Shown here one piece after another: positions 34,288-46,585 of a stretch of 64,000 bases of DNA. Every line of letters begins with the position of its first letter. Position 1 is the stretch's first letter. The translations under genes and the position numbers were made by a program. The DNA is taken from NCBI GenBank assembly GCA_025716855.1, contig JAIXMQ010000032.1, forward strand, positions 281,287 to 345,286, written 5' to 3'. Source of the DNA: Pilaira anomala (taxonomy: Eukaryota > Mucoromycota > Mucoromycetes > Mucorales > Mucoraceae). The notes under the pieces were generated by a model. It did no database searches. It was not told the origin of the DNA and saw only the letters and a program-made list of their open reading frames with translations.

Positions 34288-35753
34288 ATTGTGTCATTTT
34301 TCTTGAAGAAATAAATTATAATAAAAAAAAAGAATGCATAATTTTTATTTAAATATATTTACACTTTGAAAGGGGGGGGGGGGTTCCTGTTTTTTTTAAA
34401 AAAAAATATATTCTCATGGTTGCGTAGCAACAATTTAATTTTTTGACAGTTCGATAGTCAAAAAAAAAAAAAAACGTTTTTTAAACTTGTTTAAAAGAAA
34501 ATGCAGTTATTACGCCGCTCAATGCAGTTTACTGTATATCTTAAAAGTTGTGATAAATATGCTCGTGTGGATGATCAATGTTATTTAGAATGGACTAATC
34601 ACCGTTAAAGAGTAACACCAAGATAAAAGAAGGGGCGACGTACGTTTAATAAAAAGGTATAAACGTTTCAGGTATAATGATCATATTTATGTATTTATAT
34701 AAATAAATAAAGACTGCATGTAATTACAATTTTATTAATCAAATAAATTACTATATAATGTCAGATGTCAACATCTTACAAAGGAACGAAAAAGTCTGCT
34801 GATATATTTTATAGGTACACCATCTTAAAAGAGATACAGAATGTGTATGTAAAAGTTTAATTTCTATGATAGAGGATTTAATGACGCATAAGAGAAATGT
34901 GCAGGAAAAGCCGATCTAAATATCAAGAATGATGAAAGTTCATGTTGAGAGTTAAATATTCGAGAAATATCTTACAACAGAAGCTAACAAAATCAAAATT
35001 CTGTCAATCTTTTGTAAATGTAAGATTCAAAATTCCTGAATCAGTGAAGAGCAAAGATTATGAATACTACTAGTCATGATTTGGAGGTCAGTTTCCTGGT
35101 TAATTTAGGTAAGCCGAAGAGCAGACATTACTTCTCTCTCTCCATACTTCAATTTTTCAGGGCTCTTTAACTTTCATAATATAACGTTTAACTCGTTGTA
35201 AAAAAAATGAGTATAATGTTCTCACTATTTTTAAATAAACATTCTTTTACAATTTTAGTTACCAAGACGCGAGGTTATTTTTATTTTTATTCTATTTCAT
35301 AAAGAAATAAGCATGAGCAATACATCTGCATAAGAAAAAAAACCTTATTAAAAAACACCTCTGACTTTATACGTGTAACTGTGTTACAATCTCTATTTAT
35401 TTCTATAATTAATCAATCTCCCTTTTGTTTATACTTTTATAAAAAAAAAGGATAATCCAGTCTATTGCGCTTATATTAAAAAGACTAAAGCCAGGTTTAT
35501 TATAAAGAAAAAAAAAAAAAAGGGACGCTCTATTTTCAATTAATCTTTCGTGTCGTTTGAAGTGGCGTGCGAAGTTTTTTAAAAAAAAAGAGAAAGAGAG
35601 AATTAAGGAGCCGTGTTTGTGATACAACAGCACAGAAAAAAAAAAATAAAGGGGCGGTTTTTTTTTGCTTTATATTTATTTGTTGTTTTTTCCTTTTTTT
35701 TTTTTTTTTTTTTTTTTTTTGTTCTCTTTTTCTTAAGCAAAAAAACACTAAAA
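34288..35753. other. 1.5-kb intergenic region without a supported gene
   Basis: AT-rich, with an oligo-G run at 34371-34382, poly-A/T runs and a poly-T of about 27 at 35694-35720 directly before the next gene. A 35-codon frame at 34501 (MQLLRRSMQF start) has no support. No tRNA, snRNA or transposon protein was recognised. Confidence 0.4.
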
Positions 35754-35834
35754 ATGTCTACGGTTTATACCGTGTTTTTAACAATAGGTTTATTAATATC
35801 TGGCAAGTATATACATTTAAATAAATATAAAGTA

Positions 35835-35868
<34 letters not shown>

Positions 35869-37039
35869 AACTCGATTAAATTTTACAGGCGTTTGCATAC
35901 CATTGATATTAACTTTCCAAGATAACCAAAAAATTAGAAATGAAGAAGACAATAGTTTTTATAAATTTAGTCAGCCTTTACTTCAAACATCCATGATTTT
36001 TTTAGGTGAAATTATTTGTATTGCCGTCATTCAACTAGTAACCAAGACACCTTCTTTATTGGATCGATCCATGCTTGAAGCTGTTCAGCCACGTAATAAT
36101 AATAGTTATAGTGACTATAATGACTGGGCTATGCCACGTACATCTACCTGGTCTTGGTCTGCCACATGGTTTATCTTGCCAAGTGCATGTGACTTGATAG
36201 CAACTACTGTAAGTTTATTATATATAATATATATACACTTTTTAACACGAAAATAAAACTATATGTAGTTACTCAACTTGGGTTTGATCTATACATCACC
36301 TTCTGTATATCAAATGGTGAAAAGTAGTATTGTAGGTTTTTCTGCTATATTCAGTTGTCTCTTTTTATCGCGTAAATTTCTTTCACAAGAATGGATTTCA
36401 ATTTTTGCGATACTAGTAGGTACAGCAACCATCATCTGGTCCGTTCTTTATACCGATGGGATTTCCAATTATATGGGACCTATGTTCTTATTGGTTGCCC
36501 AATTGTTCACAGCGGCCCAATTTATTTTAGAAGAATATTTAATGGATCGTTATCATCTTGACCCTGTAAGAGCAATGGGTATTGAAGGTGTATTTGGTAC
36601 CGTTTTATTAGCTGGTACACTTGTGTTGACAGCACTTTTTGGTGAAGATGTCTTTGATATCTCGAGAGGTATTCATGATTTATTTGATTCATATATACTT
36701 TGGCAGAGTGCACTTGTTTTAGCTGTTATGGTTGCTATATTTAATTTCTTTGGGTTAGCTGTAAGCTCATCTATTGGAGTACCAGGTCGTAGTATGATTG
36801 ATTCTTTAAGGTAAAGAAAAAAGAAAAACTTTATTATTATCATATATACTAAAAAAAAAAAATGAAATAATAGAACGATTTTGATTTGGGTGATTGCTAT
36901 TCATTACGGTTGGGATTCATTTTCTTGGATAGAACTTGTTGGATTTGTTATACTTATATCAGGTATATTTATCTTCAATGGTGTATTTACTAGTGTAAAG
37001 ACTTCTATTGTTGGCGAGTCCACACCACTTTTATCTTGA
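35754..37039 (+). CDS. SLC35F6-like drug/metabolite-transporter family protein
   Basis: Four exons (35754-35802, 35889-36208, 36269-36810, 36874-37039) give 358 residues with about ten hydrophobic helices. Family marks include QPLLQTSMIFLGEIICI near the N-terminus, SACDLIATTLLNLGLIYTSP, SVYQMVKSSIVGFSAIFSC, QLFTAAQFILEEYLMDRYHL and the C-terminal GFVILISGIFIFNGVF. This pattern matches SLC35F6 (C2orf18), a nucleotide-sugar-transporter relative placed on lysosomal/mitochondrial or other internal membranes; the substrate is unknown. Intron 1 has a GC donor (TCTG|GCAAGT): only this splice keeps the frame open. A poly-A run of ~29 lies inside that intron. Confidence 0.82.
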
Positions 37040-37063
37040 ATAAATATATTTTAAATTGCTTTA

Positions 37064-38033
37064 TTATGATGATTTGTTTTTCCAATTTAAAATATATGGT
37101 GGCAAACTAAATTCTTCTAAATCAAATTCAGGTAGTTTTTGTCCAAATGCAAGTACATGACGTGTAGACCTTCTAGCACCTCTATGTAATGATTCACCAG
37201 TAAACATGGGTTGTTTCGAAAAAGATTTAATTTGACGTTCTCTTTGTTTAATTGCTTCTGTCTGTAAAGCCTTTTGAAACTTTGTATTATTTGTAGTTGT
37301 CGAAACTGCTACTGGTACAGAAGAAGAAGTAGAGGAAGAGACGGTATCTAAATACTGATCATCCACCTCCATCAAGTCTTGCTTATGATTATTGTTATTT
37401 AAGCCTAATACTTCATATCTCCTTAAATGTTCTACTGCATCGCTTAATAATCTACAATGTAAATCATTCAAATAAGCCTCTTCTTCCTCTTCTTCACCTT
37501 CTTGATGCGTTCTATGACGAATAGATGAAACGATCGACTGTAATAAACTTTTGTCCATGGTCTTGATACGTTCCACTAATTGCTTTTGTTGATAATAACC
37601 ATGCCTTAACCTTTCCTTTTCTCGATTCTTTTGTGTTTTTTCTTCTTTTTCATGTCGTCGATGTCGTTTTAAATAATAATTATCAGTTAATTTTGTATCC
37701 TCTGGGTCTATTTTGGCTTTTTTATTTAGTTTGGCAACGGGTTTGATCTTTCTTACTTGAGGTACATGTTCAATAATAGGTGGTGGTGGTAGCGTTAAAG
37801 TGACTGGGTGGTATTCGTATTGCTTTAGTACTTTAGGATCAGACGTCACTGTAATGATTGAGTTGGAATCGATGAGAGGTTCGTGTGAAGTTTCCCCTAA
37901 AAGAATATATAATAAAGTGTTAGATTGAATACTGTCAACAAACTGTAATTTTTTTTTATTTACTCGGCTCAAGTAGGTTCTTTACTGCTTCTGTTAAGAA
38001 GTTGTGTCTTGTAGGTAGCTCTCTTTTCTCCAT
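37064..38033 (-). CDS. basic, coiled-coil nuclear-type protein, family unassigned
   Basis: Two exons (38033-37964, 37896-37064) give 300 residues. Features are a proline-rich stretch (TLTLPPPPIIEHVP), a strongly charged helix (KRHRRHEKEEKTQKNREKER) continuing to QQKQLVERIKTMDKSLLQS, an acidic run (EGEEEEEEA), and a conserved-looking C-terminus RRSTRHVLAFGQKLPEF followed by EEFSLPPYILNW. The layout is reminiscent of small chromatin-complex subunits such as Sas4/PEHE-type proteins, but I cannot assign it. It converges with the SLC35F6-like gene, with only 24 bp between stop codons. Confidence 0.7.
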
Positions 38034-38492
38034 ACTTGTGTATGTGTAAGTATGTTTAAACTTGTATAAGAAAAAAAAAACGCAAAATACCCAAAAAAAT
38101 ACAGTCAAAAATTGGTTCATTCTCAGACAACAAACACGTTCAAAATGTGTACTTCTTCCTTTCATAAATATATCATAATACATTTGTTTATTAAAAGAAA
38201 GAGAATGGTTATTTTAAACTTGTGAAAAGTTTGACACATTCTTTGTCAAACTCGGTAAAAAAATATTAAACAAATGTATAGAAATATTTTTAAGATAAAC
38301 GCGTAAATATTATTACACTCATAACAATAAGCTATAATACATCTCTACTACTGACTACCTTTTTTGATGAAGGTAGCTAGTCAAAACCCAAGGATTAATT
38401 GATTTTAATATATTTATTAACTACATTCTAAAAAAAGAGAAAAATTTTAAATGACTATTATTTCTTTTTTTCTTCTTCTTTAGTTATTCAAA
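38034..38492. promoter_or_regulatory. divergent intergenic region
   Basis: About 460 bp between divergent starts. AT-rich with a short inverted repeat around TTGACACATTCTTTGTCAA (38230-38250). No gene seen. Confidence 0.4.
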
Positions 38493-40178
38493 ATGTTGTC
38501 AACAAGAACAAACGAGAATAATCAACTGGCTTCTTCAAATGGTAATTGATAAAAGAAAAACAAATAGATACGCAAAGACATATCTAATATACTATATTAG
38601 AGTTAAGAGAAAATCCAGCTGCATGTATATTTGTAGCAAAGTATATATTTATAAATACACAATATGTACATACATATGCCATTTTTTTTTAATATATGTA
38701 CCCTTTTTTTTTATATTAATAGCTTGAATAAACATGTACAATACAAAGATTTAAAGACGGGAGTTTATCTTCACTTTAAACAATGGGGTAATGTACTTGG
38801 TGTCAAAGTGTTGAATGATCATTTAAAGAGACCATATGCATTTGTTCAGTTTGAGGTATATACATATGATGCAATCAATCTCTCTCTCTCTTTTTTTTTT
38901 TGATAGTAATTTATATTTATCATTTATTTCACTAGTCAGAAGAAGATACTAAGACTGCTTTAAAGAATGCGCCAGGAACGCTTATTCATAGTAGATCTAT
39001 TCGATGTGAGCCTGCAAGAGTAAACCGATCTATTTGCTTAACCTCTTTTGGTCAACCATTTAATAAGATGGTATTACAGTAACTAGACATATATTTTATA
39101 GACATCAATGCTTATATACACATTATAGATTCTACAAAATTTACTTGTAAGGTTTGGTGAACTTGAAGATGTCTCAGTATTACAGCCTCACGGTGGATAT
39201 CATTATGCGTTTATCAAATATAAATATCGTAATGATGCTATTACCGCCTTTTTGGTACGTACAAAAATAAATAAATAAATCACAAAATAATTGCAACTAA
39301 TATATATATATATATATAGACACTAAAGAAGCCAGAGAACTACGCTTCGTGGTCTGTTGAATGGGCATCTAATCTGGATGTCAGTAATATGTACCAAGCA
39401 GGCCACATGATGAGGTATCGCTATTTAGATAGATTTAGTATCTTTATAGGCAACTTGCATGTCTCTACTTCTAAAGCCGACTTGAGAGATGCATTTCAAG
39501 TGTATGGAAAAATCCAAAATATTCACTTGATTTGTAAAACTAACTCTCAGCAAAAAAAGAAGAGAGCGTTTGCTTTTATCAAGTATGAAAGTGAACTTTC
39601 TACAGCGCAAGCGATTGAGCAAGAGGTGCGTATAAAATATATATTGATAAATAATAGACTCCGGTAAAATAAAATATAAACTAAGCTTTTTTTTTTTAGA
39701 ATGGAAAAGTATGGAAGGACAGAATACTTTGTGTATGTTATCGTGAATATTACTATGACCAGACTAATCCATATGCATCACAAAACAACAATGACAGCAG
39801 CAGCAGCGTAATGAATAAACAGCCGATGATCAAAAATAATGATAACAAGAGACCAAATACCAACATGACTTATTTTTTTATGCCATATTGTGCATATTAC
39901 ATGGTTATTATAAATGAAACAAAAAATAGTAGCAGGATGGAAAATAACTAATATTAAATTTTAATAGGGTACAGAACAGCAGTCTACTACTACAACTGGA
40001 ACATTTTATACTAGAAATGGTAAACGATAATGTATATTTTTAATTATACCGTCATTTCCATACTAACCCGTATTTAGAAGGATATACAACTGGAGCTACT
40101 ACTACTACTACCAGAAGTCCTACTACTACAACTACGCAACCTTATTATACGGATCCTTACATTTTCTACTATTCTTAG
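38493..40178 (+). CDS. RNA-binding protein with multiple RRM domains
   Basis: Roughly nine exons starting at 38493 (MLSTRTNENN). Exon 2 (38601-38640) joins exon 3 (38723-38855) to form CIFVANLNKH...HFKQWGNVLGVKVLNDHLKR and RPYAFVQFE, a first RRM with RNP2 and RNP1. A second RRM-like unit follows (LLVRFGELEDVSVLQP, YHYAFIKYK). The third is classic: FSIFIGNLHVSTSKADLRDA, GKIQNIHLI and RAFAFIKYE (39430-39590). The C-terminus is Asn/Ser rich and ends in Thr-rich repeats (TTGATTTTTRSPTTTTT) and YYTDPYIFYYS. The family resembles fungal RRM regulators of mRNA fate. The splice from about 39900 to 39968 uses a weak donor and is the least certain part of the model. Confidence 0.78.
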
Positions 40179-40452
40179 GGGAAAAGGAACCAATAACAAA
40201 GGTAAATTGAATTTTTTGCCTTTTTTAAATCGTTGTGTGAGGTAACATTTTTCTAATGTTTTACGCTAATTTAGGAAATAGTTTCGCTTTTATAAAAATT
40301 TGATAATAAACACCCCCCATTTTTTGCCCCACATTTTTTTTTTAAAATCATTAAACTACTATAAAAATAATCGATAAATAAACCCTTTTCTCTTTTTTTT
40401 TTTTTTTTTTTTTCTCCTACAATATTCCGACTTCTTTTTATTATATAAAAAT

Positions 40453-41463
40453 ATGAACCATAACCATAACCATACAACTACAGACTGCCCTCAAAGATCA
40501 ATGGCATGGATTACAATTAACGAAAAAGATCAAATATTAAGCGTAACGAAAGAAATGATTTACTTGTTAAATTATGATCCTACCAATCAGTACTTGGATA
40601 GTATTTGGAAACGAGTTGAATCAGATCAATCTTATCTTATCGTAACTACAATTCAATCTCGACGTACATTATGTATTTGTACACATCAAAAAGGAAATCA
40701 ACGTACCTTAATCTGTACAGATATAACAGACTTGAATCAAATATATACTCACAAGAACAATATAACCATCACTCGACTCACAATGTATGGTACCATTGAA
40801 GCTGCATTTCAAACTCACGTCTTACCAACTTTATCTATCGGCCAACCCATGATGCGTTATATTCATTCGGATGATGTACAAAAATTTTGTGCAGGATTAA
40901 ACGAAGCCAATAAATATGCATCAATTCATTCTTTTGCTATTCGTATTTTAAAAGCAGACGCTACTAGTGATGATGAATTTCAAGCATGTGAATTTACAGT
41001 GATGACAATAGAATCAGGTAGAAAAGTTCTTTGTTTTATTCGACCCACATTAGAAGAAATTATAGTTCAACATCATCATTCTTACCATCATTTACTTCAA
41101 CAATCTGTTACACAAATTCAATCAAGGTTTTGGTATGCAATTGAAAATGGAATGACTGTTGTTGCACATAGTTTAGCATCTAGTCTAGTATTAATCATTC
41201 AAACTGTTTGGCAATTATGGTATGATCAAGATAAAACTTGGTCTGGTCTATTTTCTACTTCATCTGAATATCTATTAAGAACAATAGTAAAGACTACAAA
41301 AGAAAGACCTGAGTTAGAGAAATTATCCCGTTTAATGAGTTGGGCAGGTGGTATCTCTCCTTCTACTTCAAGATCATTTATTGATCTTACTCTAGATCAA
41401 ACTTCTGAATGGTTAATATCAAAAACTCATATTGGTCCTGCTAGCTGTGATACTGTTGTATAA
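40453..41463 (+). CDS. PAS-like domain protein
   Basis: Intronless, 336 residues, starting with His/Asn repeats (MNHNHNHTTT). Residues ~15-95 and ~110-200 read like two PAS-type folds: AWITINEKDQILSVTKEMIYLL, then GQPMMRYIHSDDVQKFCAGL, which matches the PAS pattern of a helix after the core with HPDD-like HSDD. The C-terminal half is helical and hydrophobic (SLASSLVLIIQTVWQLWYD) with no kinase, GATA zinc finger or bHLH. PAS domains sense light, redox state or ligands, or mediate dimerisation; no flavin-binding cysteine motif (NCRFLQ) is present. The role is unknown. This is moderately supported because the motif is short. Confidence 0.65.
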   Translation: MNHNHNHTTTDCPQRSMAWITINEKDQILSVTKEMIYLLNYDPTNQYLDSIWKRVESDQSYLIVTTIQSRRTLCICTHQKGNQRTLICTDITDLNQIYTHKNNITITRLTMYGTIEAAFQTHVLPTLSIGQPMMRYIHSDDVQKFCAGLNEANKYASIHSFAIRILKADATSDDEFQACEFTVMTIESGRKVLCFIRPTLEEIIVQHHHSYHHLLQQSVTQIQSRFWYAIENGMTVVAHSLASSLVLIIQTVWQLWYDQDKTWSGLFSTSSEYLLRTIVKTTKERPELEKLSRLMSWAGGISPSTSRSFIDLTLDQTSEWLISKTHIGPASCDTVV

Positions 41464-41686
41464 TAGTAATAATAACAATTTACATATATAATTTATATAT
41501 ATATAATATAATATACCCCCCCCCTTTTTTTTTTCTTGATATATATATATATACATAGTTTCCACTTTTTCTTGCAATTCTTTCCCCTTTTTTTATTTTT
41601 TTTTTTGATTGCATACTTGTTTGTATTATTAAATTGTAACTGTAAATAGTAAATAACTTGTTTTCTTATCACTACTAAATATTTAT

Positions 41687-42370
41687 TTAAAATCGACCAC
41701 CACGCTAAAAATAATATCAGTTTTTGTTTATGTACCCATATAATAAACTTATTTTATCACTTACGTTAGCAAGTGCACTGATCATACTCTTGGCACCAAA
41801 TGTCAACATGGTACCCAACTAATAAATTATTTATGTATGAGTTACACTGCATTATTTTATATATGTATATATAAAAAGTGAGTACCTGACGGGTAGAAGA
41901 TCCAATCCAAGCAGCTTGTTCTAATCTTCTATTCAAGAACTTTTCGGTCTCGGTATATTGAGGAGAGAGATCTTGTGTCATAAAGATATCAGCTGAACTA
42001 TAGATAGCTGCTAACGATGCACGTTTCGTATACCAGTTCATCTTTGAATTTATATTAGTTTATCATTCATGATCAATTTATACGAATATTATTATTTTAC
42101 ATCTGCACTTCTATCACCTGCATAGTACCAAATATCATCTGCAATATCACCCAAGTGTTTCAATGACATGTTTACATTACTTGGTTGCGCCATCACTGCA
42201 AGAGCCTTTAAAATTCATCACAGTTAGATTTTTTCTTTCTTTTTTATAAATATATCTACCTCTGGCCATTTGTGAATATAAGGTTTATTCATGTCTAATC
42301 GAAGTTTAGTCAACAATTTGACTCTTTCATTCATATTTAACCTTTAAAAAAAAAGTTATATCAATACAGG

Positions 42371-42409
<39 letters not shown>

Positions 42410-42861
42410 CAATATTCTTACATTAATAATTCTTCCTTCTTTTCTTTCACTTGCTCAACAAATAATTCACGAGAATAGGCTAAATGTGCATCAATTAAGC
42501 CAGATACACCCCCAGGAAAGACACCGTGTGCTACAGAAGGGTATCCAAGCGACTTGGCACCTTGCATCAAACTTTCCATATTCCAACCATATTCTGCAAC
42601 AAACGGCATAGTAGCCTTTAAAATAGCTACACGAGGATCTTCTTCTTCTTTATTGACAGGTGTTGCTGCTGCTCCCTTGGGTCTAAAGTAGTAGTGTTAG
42701 TACCTGGTTCTAGGGGCTCTCAAAAAGTTATCTTACGTTTCAGAACTGGTGGAAGCAAGTTGACGTCTTTGATAGGTAGGTAATAAACGGACTGTACGAG
42801 CTGTACATGCAATAGAAGGTGTACGAAGCGCCTTTACAAGAAGAGGTCGAAGTGCTGACAT
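41687..42861 (-). CDS. COQ9: Coq9, coenzyme Q biosynthesis lipid-binding protein
   Basis: Six or so exons from ATG 42861 to a stop at 41687. The N-terminus (MSALRPLLVKALRTPSIACT) is basic and hydroxylated, a typical mitochondrial presequence. The mature part reads VAEYGWNMESLMQGAKSLGY, AHGVFPGGVSGLIDAHL, DIADDIWYYAGDRSADMNWY, TKRASLAAIYSSADIFMTQD and FLNRRLEQAA, diagnostic for COQ9. Coq9 presents ubiquinone intermediates to Coq7 in the matrix-side CoQ synthome. The last exon encodes only RGGRF. Intron 3 carries an AAT repeat (42372-42406). Confidence 0.9.
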
Positions 42862-43352
42862 ATTTTTTTTAATAATATTTAGAAAGGGAAACAACAACAA
42901 AGAGATACAAAAAAAAAAAAATACAATTTTATGGAATTACAGGTGACTGCTTGGAAAGGATACCATAATTTAATGATAATAAAAAACCATGGTAATATAT
43001 ATCACTATGACAACATGATTTAAACAAGGTAGTAACAACCAATTCTCCTTTAAATATGATATAATTTATCTCTAGCTTGTCTACTCAAAATTCTATGTGT
43101 CTCTTTTCTCTCCTTTATATATCCTTTTTTTTTATCTGACAGGCCCTGTTCAAGACAAAAGGACGGATTAATAAAAACGCCGAATGAAGAAGGAGAAGAA
43201 GAAGCTTCGGACCGGAGACATATCGATTCGGTTCGCGATTTTTTTAAAAAAAAGTAAACAATACTGATGAACAAACAAACATCAAGTAATCAAAGATAGA
43301 ATAAAGATTCTCTCTTCTTGGACAACAGCCTTACGACGCTAGATATTTAAAA
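42862..43352. promoter_or_regulatory. divergent intergenic region, COQ9/RPL18
   Basis: About 490 bp between divergent starts, holding both promoters. Poly-A just after the COQ9 start and oligo-T near 43120. No ORF or RNA with support. Confidence 0.4.
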
Positions 43353-44206
43353 ATGGTAAAGAAACGATAAACCTCTTTATGGATGATTTTTTTTTTAAAA
43401 AAAAATAACCTCAAAAAAAAAAAAAAAAAAAAAAAAAAATGGATGCAAAAAATCAACATAATAACGAGAAAATAGACAACGCATAAATATCGTAACTGGA
43501 AAAGCTAAAATTAAAAATTGGACAATTGTTTTTGTAGGGTATCGATCTTAAGAACCATCACGTCAAGAACTCCAACCGTACTTCTCCCAAGTCCGAGAAC
43601 GTCTACTTGGCTTTACTCGTCAAAGTAAATTGATATACCAGCACAAGCTCATTCAATTCACTTACACTTTATTTGTAGTTGTACCGTTTCCTCGCTCGTC
43701 GTACTGATGCTAACTTCAACAAGGTTGTCTTGAAGCGTCTCTTTATGTCTCGCGTCAACCGTCCCCCCGTCACCGTTTCTCGTATTGTCAAGAACGCTAA
43801 GGGTAACAACACTGTTGTCGTTGTTGGTACCGTTACTGACGACTCTCGTCTTTTGGACCTCCCCAAGCTCTCTGTCGCTGCTCTTCACTTCACCAAGACT
43901 GCCAAGGCTCGTATCTTGAAGGCTGGTGGTGAAGTTTTGACTTTAGATCAATTGGCTCTTCGTGCTCCTACTGGTGCCAACACTATCCTTGTCCGTGGTG
44001 CCAAGGTAACATTTATTTTATATACATATGAGGAAGAGAAATATTAGATATTAATTTTTTTTGGGGAAAATCTATAGAACTCTCGTGAGTCCGTTAAGCA
44101 TTTCGGTATGGGTCCTCATAAGAACAAGAAGCCCTTCGTTCGCTCTAAGGGTAGAAAGTTCGAAAAGGCTCGTGGTAAGCGTGCTTCTCGTGGTTTCAAG
44201 GTTTAA
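43353..44206 (+). CDS. RPL18: 60S ribosomal protein eL18
   Basis: Exon 1 consists of the ATG alone (43353-43355), followed by a 182-nt intron containing a 30-base poly-A. Exons 43538-43624, 43679-44005 and 44078-44206 complete 181 residues: [53 protein letters not shown] and [20 protein letters not shown], ending ASRGFKV. This is eL18 of the large subunit, at normal length. Codon use is strongly C-biased at third positions relative to neighbours, fitting high expression. Confidence 0.93.
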
Positions 44207-44374
44207 ATTATCATCTTTATACATAAAACCATTTTTAAACATTATATATCGTCAACATTTTTACATTAAAAAAGAAAAGGGAATCATTTGGGGGAACATT
44301 TTCTTTTCAATAATATACATTGTTTCTTTTTTTTTTTATTATTATAATTATAAAACTTTTTTCTTCTTCTCTGT

Positions 44375-46585
44375 TTAATCTCTTAAAGCCTTTAATTTGG
44401 CAGCAGCATCAGGGAAATCCTTTGCGAAACGAGTTTGAGTCTTTGTAGCTTCAACATAAGAAATAGCATGTTCGAGTTCAGCTTCAGTTCTAGCTAAATT
44501 GATAGCCATTTCATAATACTTGAGAGCTTCTTCTGGTTTACCTTGTTCAAGCAAGATTTGAGCGAGTGAAGCAACAGCGGCATCACAAGCAGGATCAACC
44601 TCCAAAGCGCTCTTACATAACTGAATAGCTTCATCTGTATTACCCAAGACTTGATACATCAACATGGCCTTATTGATATAAGGTAAAGGATTCTTAGGAT
44701 CCAATGTCATGGCCTTTCCAAACATTTCAATTGCCTCAGGTAATTTTTGTTGATCCACTAAAAGTTCACCATAATAGTTGTGAACATCTGTACTATCTGC
44801 AAATTTCTTTAATGTGTTGCTAAATGTGTTCATAGAAGATGAAATAGATCCAAGCTTGTATTGTACGACACCTAATTGAATGTGGGCATAGACAAATGAA
44901 TCGTCTAATTTAATACTTTCGCTGTAATCCTTAGCGGCTGCGTCGTAGTTTCCACTGATATAATTGACTTGGCCACGGTGATAGTAGATATCGGGGTCAC
45001 TAGGGTTAATTGCGACTGCATCTTCAAATTGTTTGAAAGTAGTTTCAACGTCGCCTTTTTTTTTTTAAGGTACATAAAAGATTAATATCACTGCACTCTT
45101 TTCCTTGACTCTTTACTACACTTGACTTACCTCTTTCCATATAGATACTGGAACGCTTAATATAACTTTGAACAAACTTGGGATCAGCTTCAATAGCCTT
45201 ATTAAAGTTATCTAAAGCTTCAGCAGTATTTCCCTTCAAGAAAGCAAATGTACCCATCAAGTTCAAAGCATAAGCTTGATAAGCACGAGAACAACCTAAT
45301 TCAAGAGCCTTTTCACAAGCTTCTAATGCTTCATTGTATTTCTTTTCGGAAACGAAACGATAAGCCTTGGCGTAATAAGAATCACCAGTTTCCTCATCAG
45401 GAATACCAGTTAAATCTTGAACAACTACAATAGTAAAAAGAGTATTAAATTTTGATGTATTTAAATATTTTTGCAATCATATTTTACCAGGACGGAATGA
45501 GTCAAGATAGGCATTAACAAAAGTAGGAGAAGGCAAACGAGGCTTCTTGGACTATGTAAAAAATAACCGTTCAGAATTTTACACATTATATACACTTTCT
45601 ATTTTAACACAATTATTTTTACCTTCATAATTTCCTTTGCTCTATTCTCTGAAACAAGCTTTAAAACACGTTCCATAGCCTTACTAGCAGCATCGTTCTT
45701 GAAAGCATCAAGAATACAAACACAAGTAAAATCTGTATTTACAAAAAAAAAAAAAAAAAAAAAAAAAATCAATCTTTTCACACTCATAAATAAAAAAAAT
45801 AAATAAAAAAAAATAAACTTACCGTAAAGAGAATTCTCTAAATCACCCTTCTTTTCTAAAGCATGAGCACGTCTGTTTAAAGCCTTTACATAAACAGGAT
45901 CTAATTTAAGTGCTTCGTTACAATCTTCAATGACACGATCGTTAAGACCCAAGTTGGCATAACATGCAGCACGGTTAGAGTAAAAGATAGGATCTGCTTT
46001 ATATTTCAATGCTAAAGAGTATAATTCGGCAGCTTCTTCGTAGCTCTTGGCACTAAATTTAGCGTTACCCTTTGTCTTGAGAGATTGGGCTGCTTCAGCA
46101 CGTTTCTATTTGAAATAATATGTGAGTTTATTTGTTTCTCCCCTCTTTTTATATATATTCTATTTACCTCGTTGCTTAAAGCAGCAATTTCTGACTCTGA
46201 TAAAGCAGTATAATCAATTACAGCAGTTTCAGTAGTTGTAGTAGTTGTAGTTTCAACAACAGGGGTACTATCTGTCTTGACTTCAGTAGTAGTAGTTTCA
46301 ATAGATCTCTTTGTAACTAATAGTAATTAAAAAAAAAAAATTAAATACTACGTGTATAAAAATATTTTCATTGATTTTTTTTTTTTTACCAGGCTCGTTT
46401 TTATCTTCAGGCTTCTTCTTTCCTTTCTTATTGTTACCGTTACTTGTGATATAATAAGCACCGGCACCTGCAAGGGTCAAACCTGCAGCAACTGCACAAT
46501 AAAATTTCCAGTCTTTGTCTTCAAAGAACTTTTTAAGTTTATCTGACGTATTTACTTCAACAACCTTACTACTAGCGGGTGCCAT
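44375..46585 (-). CDS. TOM70: Tom70, mitochondrial outer-membrane import receptor
   Basis: Eight or so exons from ATG 46585 to a stop at 44375. The N-terminus has one membrane anchor (FYCAVAAGLTLAGAGAYYIT, ~29-48), followed by a Lys/Glu/Thr-rich linker. TPR repeats follow: AQSLKTKGNAKFSAKSYEEA, ADPIFYSNRAACYANLGL, PVYVKALNRRAHALEKKGDL, the clamp-type repeats that bind Hsp70/Hsp90 tails. C-terminal TPRs hold the preprotein-binding pocket (YYHRGQVNYISGNYDAA, INKAMLMYQVLGNTDEAI). Length and order fit Tom70 rather than Tom34 or Sti1. The receptor takes carrier precursors at the mitochondrial surface. The intron near 45740 carries a ~25-base poly-A/T run. Confidence 0.92.

Noticed and set aside
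34501..34608. 35-codon frame starting MQLLRRSMQF
   Set aside because: Short, no homology recognised, no splice sites joining it to further coding sequence.
35536..35870. Frames rich in Lys or Phe before the SLC35F6-like gene
   Set aside because: They translate poly-A/poly-T runs.
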